59,596 nucleotides of DNA. Source: a virus. Positions 21,289-29,245 of the stretch are shown here, one piece after another. The stretch's first letter is position 1. Every line of letters starts with the position of its first letter. The notes under the pieces were generated by a model, which was given only the letters and a program-made list of their open reading frames with translations, did no database searches and was not told where the DNA came from. Position numbers and translations under genes: made by a program. The stretch is from positions 1 through 59,596 of IMG/VR virus record IMGVR_UViG_3300021962_000117; one strand, 5' to 3'.

Positions 21289-24200
21289 GTCGAAGCAAAA
21301 AGAAACTATTGATGAAAGAATCCTCAGGATAATTGGTCTTGAGGATATTTTTGACATTGACTATGAAACTTATTTGACTTTATTGAAAGAAGCAATGGTA
21401 AAGGCAAGAATGCCTAGGACCAAACTTTCAACAGAGGAGTCAGATCTTTTGCTTGATGAATATCGAAGAGTAAGATCAAAAAAAGATAAAGGTAGATTTG
21501 AAGTTAAGAAGAAAAAAATAACAACATCTACATTAAGAGGAATACCTGCAACTAAACAAGCAGCAAAATCTAAACCAGTAAGAAAATTATCTCCGGCAAA
21601 AGAAAAAACTACTGCTATCACTATTGCTGGAGGTGGAGGTAAATATTCTCCACAATTAGAATCTGATGTTGCAAGTATCCTTGTATCAGTAACTTCTATT
21701 CTTGGCACATTAAAAGCACAACAAAGTTTTTTAAGAAATAGAACTTCTGGCGAGAATAGAAGATTAGAAAAAGAAAGAAGATCGAAGAGAGAAGGTAGTT
21801 TAGAATCAAAACAATTTAACCCATTAAAAAAAGTTGTAGATAGGATACTTAGTCCAGTAAAAAACATACTTGGCGGAATTCTTGATTTCTTCGTTAACAT
21901 GTTTTTGGGGAGAATATTTATTAAACTGATTGATTGGATGGCTGATCCAAACAATCGAAAAAAATTAACAAATACATTCCGTTTCTTAAGTAATTTTTGG
22001 CCTGTATTTGCAGCAGCCGCTTTAGGATTTGGAACAGGTTTAGTCGGATTTGCTGGAAAATTAATTTCAGTTTTGGGCGGATTTACAGTTAAATTATTAA
22101 GTCTTGCTCCTAGACTTGCTGCAGCTGCGCGGTTTGGTCGTTTTGGCGCGGCTGGAAAACTTGGAGCTGCTGCTGGGTTATTTACTTTTGGTGCTTGGGG
22201 TCCTGAAGTATTTCCAGGATTGACCGGCGATGATAAAGGTGGAGAGGGATTTGGACTTAGTGGTGGTGGTCTTGTTCCTGGTGTAGACTTTAGTAATATT
22301 GGTTATGGTTTTGGACCTGTAGGAACTGACACTGTTCCTGCAATGTTATCTCCTGGCGAATTCGTCATGAGTAAAGGTGCAGTTGATTTACTTGGATCAG
22401 ATGTTCTTGCACAACTTAATTCTCTTGGAGGAGGAACTAACAAACCAAGGCAACTAAGCGGATTAACATATGCCGCTGGTGGTGGATATATTAACAGAAG
22501 AAATAGAGGTTCCGGTTTTGGATCTCCCGCAGGTGGATATCCAGATCAAATTAATAGAGACAGTGATCTTGTTAAATTGGCTCACAGGTTCATTCCAGGT
22601 GCTAAACATATAGTTGGTCATGAATCCACATTAAATAAAACTTTTCTTGGCAAGAAAATAGATAGAAACACCGCTGCTTTACAGGAAAATACTAGAGTAA
22701 CGAGAGAAAATACTTCAGCAAGAAGAAGCGGAGGTGGCAGACCTGGCAGACCTGGATCAAATTTAGGTTCATTGGGTAGTGGTATTCTTGGATTAGCAGA
22801 GGGAATTAGAAATAATGCAGGTCCAGCATTTAGAGACACTGTAAAATGGTTAGCAACAAATAATCCACTCGCTCTTTATGGAGCAGGATTAGAAAAGAAA
22901 GCATCACAAGCAAGTGAAGCAGAGAAAGCGATTGCTAAACTGACAGAAGAAAGAATTAAACAGGGTTTAATTAATCCAGAAGGAAAAGGATTGACATATG
23001 AACTAGAAAAGAAATTTAGATCTGACAATGATCGAATTCAGGGAATGTTCGCACCTGGTCATGACTTATATAAAAATGTTGGAAAAAGAAATTTACTTCA
23101 AAGATTCTTAGATAGATCTAGAGGAGGAAGATTCCTTCAGAATACATATGCAGATATCCAAAATAAAGGTCTTGTTAGAAATCCTCTCCTTGAATTACTA
23201 AAGACTGAACAATCGGAAAAATTTGTCGAGAAAATTACTGCCGGAAGATTTAAAAATTTTGGAGCCACAATAACAGGTGGAGAAATGGCTTTGAAAGGAT
23301 TGGCAGGTCCCCTTGGAAGATTTTATAGAATTGAAGATCAAGGATCTATGGGAAGATACTTGAGACCTGCAATGATGGAAGCTCAAAGAAGAGGTCATAG
23401 TAGTGTTGGAAATACTCAATTAGGACAAGCGTTATATGATAAATTGCTCCCAAATAAAATGGCAAACCTCGCTTTTGGTAGATTCCATTTTAATGTCGAT
23501 TCCAAGGGAAGGGCAAGAGTTGATTCTGGAGAATCTTATGATGCTTCGGAATTAACGCCAGAAGGGTACCATAAGCAAGCACGTCAGCATATAGTTAATT
23601 TCGCTCAAATTCTTCAGGGCAAAAAGGAAGGAAATCCTATTGGAGAATTGTTTAATGCTTTTAGAATGAACAGATCTGCATACTTAGCAACTGGTCAAAA
23701 TAAAGGTTTAACTAATTTAAAACCGATAGGACTTGGACATGATCTTGGCAAAGGATTCTTGTCAACAACTTCAAAGGGAAAAGTTATTCCTAAAATGTCC
23801 ACAGAACAACTAGAACTCTTTAGAGCTGGTGGTGGAGGAGCTGCTCTCGATAAAGGAATGACCTTTGAAGCCATTTTGGAAAAAGGTAGAAAATTAAAAG
23901 GACGTGAAATAGAACACAGAAGACGTGTCGCTTTGGGTAGTGTTTTCAATCAACCTGGATCTAAAGGTTATTACTCATCTACTACTGGCCAATTCTATAG
24001 TAATTACAATCAAGCACTTCAAGACCCAAGAGTTAATGCTGGACATCAATTAGAACTTGCCAAACAGCAACTTAGCGGAAAAAGAACAGCTCCACCGCCA
24101 ATGTCTCCTATTTTTAATAGTAAAAATGTTACAGTGGTTAATGCTTCTGGCGCGGGAGCAGCAAAACCAGGAGATCCAAAATTCATTGGTCCTGTTCCTG

Positions 24201-24289
24201 GAAATGATAAACCTGCGGTCAAAGCAACTCCATCAGGATGGGATTGGGCGAGACAGCAGGTAATGAATGTTCTTGGAATGGGAGGTTAA
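21275..24289 (+). CDS. Tape-measure-like tail protein 1
   Basis: 1004 residues. The N-terminal 200 residues are charged and helical. GGILDFFVNMFLGRIFIKLI and a long hydrophobic Gly/Ala-rich segment (about residues 205-310) follow. GTDTVPAMLSPGEFVMSKGA at about residues 350-370 is the classic motif of many phage tape-measure proteins. The rest is Gly- and charge-rich. Tape measures set tail length inside the tube and may reach the host membrane. Its position after gp26/gp51 fits. T4 uses gp29 for this; direct homology is uncertain. Confidence 0.8.
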   Translation: MPVSRSKQKETIDERILRIIGLEDIFDIDYETYLTLLKEAMVKARMPRTKLSTEESDLLLDEYRRVRSKKDKGRFEVKKKKITTSTLRGIPATKQAAKSKPVRKLSPAKEKTTAITIAGGGGKYSPQLESDVASILVSVTSILGTLKAQQSFLRNRTSGENRRLEKERRSKREGSLESKQFNPLKKVVDRILSPVKNILGGILDFFVNMFLGRIFIKLIDWMADPNNRKKLTNTFRFLSNFWPVFAAAALGFGTGLVGFAGKLISVLGGFTVKLLSLAPRLAAAARFGRFGAAGKLGAAAGLFTFGAWGPEVFPGLTGDDKGGEGFGLSGGGLVPGVDFSNIGYGFGPVGTDTVPAMLSPGEFVMSKGAVDLLGSDVLAQLNSLGGGTNKPRQLSGLTYAAGGGYINRRNRGSGFGSPAGGYPDQINRDSDLVKLAHRFIPGAKHIVGHESTLNKTFLGKKIDRNTAALQENTRVTRENTSARRSGGGRPGRPGSNLGSLGSGILGLAEGIRNNAGPAFRDTVKWLATNNPLALYGAGLEKKASQASEAEKAIAKLTEERIKQGLINPEGKGLTYELEKKFRSDNDRIQGMFAPGHDLYKNVGKRNLLQRFLDRSRGGRFLQNTYADIQNKGLVRNPLLELLKTEQSEKFVEKITAGRFKNFGATITGGEMALKGLAGPLGRFYRIEDQGSMGRYLRPAMMEAQRRGHSSVGNTQLGQALYDKLLPNKMANLAFGRFHFNVDSKGRARVDSGESYDASELTPEGYHKQARQHIVNFAQILQGKKEGNPIGELFNAFRMNRSAYLATGQNKGLTNLKPIGLGHDLGKGFLSTTSKGKVIPKMSTEQLELFRAGGGGAALDKGMTFEAILEKGRKLKGREIEHRRRVALGSVFNQPGSKGYYSSTTGQFYSNYNQALQDPRVNAGHQLELAKQQLSGKRTAPPPMSPIFNSKNVTVVNASGAGAAKPGDPKFIGPVPGNDKPAVKATPSGWDWARQQVMNVLGMGG

Positions 24290-24293
24290 TTAA

Positions 24294-27200
24294 ATGTTGC
24301 CAATCATTCTTAGAGGAGCTACGGCACTTAATAGAGCTAACACAGTAAGAAAAGCCTTAAGTGGTGGAAGTGGCGGGGGAAATAGAAATATTGGAGGAAC
24401 TGGAGGAACTGGAAGTAGAAATCAGACCAGTTCTATGACGGTTCGTCCCAAAACATCATTGATTCCATCATCAAACATATCCATCAATTTTTCCTCTGGT
24501 TCTGGAGGTTCTAGAACTAGTAATGCTAAAACAAATGGTCTTGAAAAAAATGTTAGATTGATTAAAATAACCGTAATCTCCATTGATAGAATTATTAAAT
24601 CAAATTTTATTTTGGAGCAGCAGGCAGAAAAAAGTAGAATACGAAGAGAAGAAGTTCTTCAAAGAAATAAAAGAGAATCTGATTTAGAAAGTAAGAAAAA
24701 ATCAGTTGATCTGACAGGAAATAAAGAGAGAAAAGTAAGAGTTCCTGGTCAAGGATTACTTGGTGGAATACTTGACTTTTTTGTTAACATGTTTTTGGGT
24801 TGGGCAACTTTAAAACTTCTTAAACATATTCCAACCATCACAAAAATATTAAAACCCTTAGCTTCGGCAGTTGATTTCTTTATAGATTTTTCTGGAAAAA
24901 TATTGAATGGATTGGTAACTTTTATTGACTGGGGAGTAAAACTTTATGATTGGTCACGATCTGGAGTTGGTAAAATCTTTGGCGATAATGGACTAAAAGT
25001 TTTTGATGGATTTATAAACACTATAACTACTGTAATGAATTTGGCGATTCTTGCTATGATGGCAGGAATCAATCCTCTCGATCCTTTTGGTAGAGGAAAA
25101 TCCAAAGGTGGACCTAAACCTAGACCAGGAAGAGGCGGCAGACCAAAAGTAACGACTAGTGGTGGAGGCGGTGCTGGTAGACCAAACATAAGAAATCCAC
25201 TTAGAAACAGACCAACTGTAACTCAAGGCGGTAAACAAGGAGGATTTAGATTTCCTGGTACTGGTCCTAAAGTAACTGGAGGATCTCAGCAATTACCAAA
25301 AGTTCCAAAAGGAATAAAAAATCTAAAAGGATTAAAGTCTAGTGGTCTTCTTGGATTGCTGTTACTTATTCCAACCATGTTTGAAGTTGGTGGATTGTTT
25401 CAGCAAGGTTATCGCAAAACTGCAATAAACGTAATAATTTCCACTCTTGCTGGAATTTCTGCTGGTAGTGCAGCTGCATCTGCGGTTGTTGCTGGTGCTG
25501 GTGCATTAGGTCTTACTGGAATTGGAATTCCTGCTGCTATTGCTCTTGCTCTCAGTAGTCTTGTTGCTGGTGGAGTTGCTGGATGGGCTGCATATGAAGC
25601 ATCATATAATACGTTAAAAGCATTTGGATTGCGTGATGATGATCCAGAACTTAAAAAGCAAGGATATTCTTCAGGTGGAGAAGTTGGAAAATCCAAGAAA
25701 AAACAATCGAAGAAAGATATTTCATATGTAGAACCAAGATATAAACCAGTAGAATTTGATGCGAAGAATAATGAGTTTTTTGGTGGAGTAGAATATAAAT
25801 TAGAAAATGGAGTAATGACAAAGGTCGATGCTCCAGAACAACAGCAAAAGACATCAAAACATCTTAAAGATTCTATACGCGAATATGGATCAACTGATTA
25901 TCTTGGTCCAATGTTCAACTTATACTCAAAGTCTTTGTTGGGCAAAAAACCTACCGAATATGATTATAGAGAAGCTGGGCAGGGCGTAAATGCTTGGTTT
26001 GCAAATGCATTGAATAGTGGAGATTTATCTTTAGCAGATATTCTTGTCAAAAAACAGTTTGACTTGACTACATGGTCAACTTCATCTTTAAAAGATATTG
26101 TTGGGGGTTCATCAAAAAGAACTGCCTCTTCTTATAGCGAAAGACAAAGAATGTTTTCTACTATTACTGGTGAAGCTTCACCTTTTATGGGTGGAGCTGT
26201 TACTGGTGGAGGAACATATTCTGGATCTGCCACTGGAGCAGGAATTTTAAGAAATGATCCAGCTTTCGTTCAGGCTGTAAACGAACTTGCAGTGAGACTT
26301 GGAGTAAATCCTGCAGAAATGCTTGGATTCATGGAGATTGAGACAGCAGGAACATTCAGTCCATCAATAGATAATGGTTTGGGGTATGTAGGATTAATAC
26401 AATTTGGACCAGAAGCTAGACAAGATTTAGGAGTAACTAAAGAACAACTCCAATCTATGTCAAGAATAGAGCAATTGAAGTGGGTAGAAAAATACTTTAT
26501 GAATGTCAATAAAATGGCTGGCAAATCAGTGTTTAGACCTGGAGGAGGAGCCAAAGCATCTGATTTATATACGGCAGTATTCTTACCGGCGTATGTTGGT
26601 GCTGATGATAGCACTGTTTTCCCACAATGGGCTTGGGCAGGAAATCCAGCTCTGAGAGATAGTTCGAGACCAGGAAGTCCAATCTGGAAAGGACATATTG
26701 GAAAACTTGTTCAACAAAGAGCGCAAAAATATGGAGCAAGTGGAATAACATTTACACCAACAGAAATGACTGCTGGTGGGGTAACTCCATATGGAGGAGT
26801 GGATTTATCTGGTGTTCAACAAGGAAATCCAGCAGAAGCAGCTAAGAGATTGCTTGCAGATTTTCCTCAGATCAAATCAAGAGGAAATAATTCACAAATT
26901 TTTGCAGCTGGTCTTGGGTATTGGTTGAAAAAGAATTTTGTTCCTCCAGCTAAAGATGCTCATCGTGCAGGTAGAGGAGATCTTGGAGATCCTGCCGGTG
27001 GAGATATGGAACATCCTGATCATGGAGGAGTTGTTGCATCTCATAGAGGAAAAGGTCATTATCAAGGAAAAGCACTTGATCTTGGCGGTATGGGAGCAGG
27101 TGCAGGAGGAGCTTATGCTGGCGATCAAAAATATATGTGGCCTTATATTGCTAAATTTTTAAAAATATATGGTCTCGATAAAGAACCATATGTTCCTCAA

Positions 27201-27626
27201 GTTATTTTCTCACAAGGAGAAAATTTCTCACCTAGAAAGATGGGAGTAATCGGACCTGATAGCGGACACAATGATCATATTCATATTGAGTTCCATAGAG
27301 GTGGATTTGTTCCTGGTCTTTCTGGACGTGAAATTGCATCTAAACTTTTACCTAAAGAATTTGTAGTTGACGTTGATTCGGCTAGAGCAATAGAAGAATC
27401 TTTCCCAGGATTGTTAATGGCAGTAAATCAAGCATCAAACAGGGAAGGAATTATAAAAGCAGTTTCGGAATACACATCAGTAAACTCTCCACAACTTCTC
27501 GTTTATAAAGAACAAGTTACAGACACCGTTTATCTTGATAAAGGTTCTTCATCAAGTATGTCTGAAGGATCAGCAACATCTAGCAATGTCGATTACTTTG
27601 GAATCCTTGATAGACTACCTGGTTAA
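24294..27626 (+). CDS. Tape-measure-like protein 2 with two peptidoglycan-hydrolase domains
   Basis: 1110 residues, preceded by GGAGG. Residues about 155-175 (LLGGILDFFVNMFLGWATLK) repeat the same motif as the preceding protein, so the two are paralogues at the N-terminus. Hydrophobic Ala/Gly helices lie around 355-440. Residues about 650-820 are lysozyme/transglycosylase-like, with FMEIETAG as catalytic Glu and GYVGLIQFG. Residues about 870-1000 carry GHYQGKALDLGG and GHNDHIHIEFH, the H-x-x-G-x-A-x-D and H-x-H pattern of M15/hedgehog-type peptidases. It probably carries the wall-degrading functions during DNA entry. Confidence 0.8.
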   Translation: MLPIILRGATALNRANTVRKALSGGSGGGNRNIGGTGGTGSRNQTSSMTVRPKTSLIPSSNISINFSSGSGGSRTSNAKTNGLEKNVRLIKITVISIDRIIKSNFILEQQAEKSRIRREEVLQRNKRESDLESKKKSVDLTGNKERKVRVPGQGLLGGILDFFVNMFLGWATLKLLKHIPTITKILKPLASAVDFFIDFSGKILNGLVTFIDWGVKLYDWSRSGVGKIFGDNGLKVFDGFINTITTVMNLAILAMMAGINPLDPFGRGKSKGGPKPRPGRGGRPKVTTSGGGGAGRPNIRNPLRNRPTVTQGGKQGGFRFPGTGPKVTGGSQQLPKVPKGIKNLKGLKSSGLLGLLLLIPTMFEVGGLFQQGYRKTAINVIISTLAGISAGSAAASAVVAGAGALGLTGIGIPAAIALALSSLVAGGVAGWAAYEASYNTLKAFGLRDDDPELKKQGYSSGGEVGKSKKKQSKKDISYVEPRYKPVEFDAKNNEFFGGVEYKLENGVMTKVDAPEQQQKTSKHLKDSIREYGSTDYLGPMFNLYSKSLLGKKPTEYDYREAGQGVNAWFANALNSGDLSLADILVKKQFDLTTWSTSSLKDIVGGSSKRTASSYSERQRMFSTITGEASPFMGGAVTGGGTYSGSATGAGILRNDPAFVQAVNELAVRLGVNPAEMLGFMEIETAGTFSPSIDNGLGYVGLIQFGPEARQDLGVTKEQLQSMSRIEQLKWVEKYFMNVNKMAGKSVFRPGGGAKASDLYTAVFLPAYVGADDSTVFPQWAWAGNPALRDSSRPGSPIWKGHIGKLVQQRAQKYGASGITFTPTEMTAGGVTPYGGVDLSGVQQGNPAEAAKRLLADFPQIKSRGNNSQIFAAGLGYWLKKNFVPPAKDAHRAGRGDLGDPAGGDMEHPDHGGVVASHRGKGHYQGKALDLGGMGAGAGGAYAGDQKYMWPYIAKFLKIYGLDKEPYVPQVIFSQGENFSPRKMGVIGPDSGHNDHIHIEFHRGGFVPGLSGREIASKLLPKEFVVDVDSARAIEESFPGLLMAVNQASNREGIIKAVSEYTSVNSPQLLVYKEQVTDTVYLDKGSSSSMSEGSATSSNVDYFGILDRLPG

Positions 27627-27648
27627 ATATAATTAAGAGGTAATAAGT

Positions 27649-28977
27649 ATGACTACTAAAATAGCAAACAAACAGTTAGAAGCATCTAATATTAAGAAAT
27701 GCGTAGTTTACTCAAATTCTGGTAGCGATAGCGTTGATATTACTGGCGGTATCGTGGATCTAAAATATTATGAAAGTCTTTTAACTAACAGCATTAAAGT
27801 TGAAATCGCTTTTGCTGATACTGGATATACAATTAATGAGACTTCACTCATAGAAGGACTTCCTCTTGTTGGTCAAGAAAAAGTTGAACTTGAGTTAGAA
27901 GATAATCTCGAACAAACTAAAAAATTAACTTTGTATGTCAATTCTGTAAATACATCGGCAAACAGAACAAACAAGTATATTGCGAATTTAGTATTGGTAT
28001 CAAAAGAATTCATGATGAATGAATATGTTAGAGTTAAAAAAAGATATAATGGAAAAATATCAGACTCAGTAACTAAAATAATAAAAGACGCATACCCATT
28101 TGGATTAGGAGCAAGTATAGATTCCAATCTTGTAGAACAGACATCAAACGTTTATAATTTTTTTGGAAATAATAGAAAACCATTCTGGATTTTAAATTGG
28201 TTAGCTAAAAAATCTATTCCTCAATCTGGTGGAGGAAGAGGGCAAACTGCAGGATACTTCTTTTTTGAAACGGATAAAGGTCTCAATTTCAAATCAATTG
28301 ATTCTTTGATGAAAGAAAAGCCAGTGTTGACATTGCTCTATAATGAAACTGCGGATGAAAAAGGAACTAAACTTCCCGCTTCTTATGATGGAAAAATTAT
28401 TAGATTGTCAGTGGTTACTTCAGCACCAGACGTAAAGAGAAGATTGAGATCGGGAGCATACAACACTAAAATTATAACTTGGAACCCCCTTACGTTTGAG
28501 TTTAAAACCACCTATCAAAAACTAGGTGATAGTATTGAAACTGGAGGAAAAGAATATCAAAGTACTAATAATAGAGAATTTCCAAACAATCAAAACGAAT
28601 CTTCTACTAGAACAATTTGGGTTTTAGAAGATCCAGGAGTTCTTCCTGATGGAGATGTAAAAACACAGTTATCAAAATCAGACCAGAAAAACTTAGAAGA
28701 GACAGATATTCTCAATCTTTCTGGGATGAGATATAATTCTTTATTCAACAGTGTTATTGCTATAAACATAGTTGGAAATTTGAAGGTGAATGTGGGACAA
28801 ACTATTTTTGTAGATTATCCGAAAAATGAAATGTCCAAAAATCCAGATGTCGCAAGTCAACATGGAGGAAAATATTTGATTCTTGATCTGTGTCATTCTT
28901 TTGAAGGTTCTTCTACAATTACAAGTTTAAATCTTGTCAGAGAATCGTCGAAGAGAGATCCTTCTAAGAAGGCTTGA
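27649..28977 (+). CDS. Baseplate hub protein, gp27-like
   Basis: 442 residues, preceded by GAGGTAA. Mostly beta-sheet, with SNSGSDSVDITGGIVDLKYY at the start, FFGNNRKPFWILNWLAKKSI in the middle and a C-terminal barrel-like segment ending in GGKYLILDLCHSFEG. The order tape measure, this protein, then an OB-fold gp5-like gene is that of contractile-tail hub modules, and the length is close to T4 gp27 (391). The gp27 call is by fold pattern and context. Confidence 0.68.
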   Translation: MTTKIANKQLEASNIKKCVVYSNSGSDSVDITGGIVDLKYYESLLTNSIKVEIAFADTGYTINETSLIEGLPLVGQEKVELELEDNLEQTKKLTLYVNSVNTSANRTNKYIANLVLVSKEFMMNEYVRVKKRYNGKISDSVTKIIKDAYPFGLGASIDSNLVEQTSNVYNFFGNNRKPFWILNWLAKKSIPQSGGGRGQTAGYFFFETDKGLNFKSIDSLMKEKPVLTLLYNETADEKGTKLPASYDGKIIRLSVVTSAPDVKRRLRSGAYNTKIITWNPLTFEFKTTYQKLGDSIETGGKEYQSTNNREFPNNQNESSTRTIWVLEDPGVLPDGDVKTQLSKSDQKNLEETDILNLSGMRYNSLFNSVIAINIVGNLKVNVGQTIFVDYPKNEMSKNPDVASQHGGKYLILDLCHSFEGSSTITSLNLVRESSKRDPSKKA

Positions 28978-28999
28978 GAAAAAAAATATAATAAAGTAT

Positions 29000-29007
29000 A
29001 ATAAATA
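29000..29007 (+). promoter_or_regulatory. Late-promoter-like motif AATAAATA within TATAATAAATA
   Basis: AATAAATA 26 bases before the cp12 start, overlapping a TATAAT, so both host-type and late-type recognition are conceivable. The same hybrid occurs at 36151. Confidence 0.5.
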
Positions 29008-29032
29008 GTCACTAGAAAATTCCAATTCAATT

Positions 29033-29245
29033 ATGGAAAGTATCGAAAAGCATATTGAGGCAGATAAGAAAATACTTGAAGATCCTACAGTTTCTCCTCA
29101 AATGAGACGCCACACTCAAGACGAACTGCAAGAACTGGAAGCATATGCAGAGCGTCATCCAGAAGATCATCATGACCCAACTTCCCTAGAGTTGTATTGT
29201 GATACGCATCCGGATGCTTTGGAGTGTAGAGTATACGACGACTGA
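29033..29245 (+). CDS. cp12: CP12-like Calvin cycle regulator
   Basis: 70 residues. The C-terminal Cys pair C-x8-C and the ending YCDTHPDALECRVYDD match CP12, the intrinsically disordered protein that bridges and inactivates GAPDH and phosphoribulokinase in the dark. The N-terminal Cys pair of plant CP12 is absent, and the central AWD-VEEL motif is degraded to QDELQELEAYAE. Known cyanophage CP12 proteins act with TalC to divert carbon from the Calvin cycle to the pentose phosphate pathway. Oddly, its stop overlaps the start of the gp5-like hub gene. Confidence 0.88.
   Translation: MESIEKHIEADKKILEDPTVSPQMRRHTQDELQELEAYAERHPEDHHDPTSLELYCDTHPDALECRVYDD

Noticed and set aside
21370-21954. 194-codon minus-strand ORF opposite the first tape-measure gene
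   Set aside because: Ser/Phe/Leu-rich shadow of a Lys/Glu-rich gene; no start signal.
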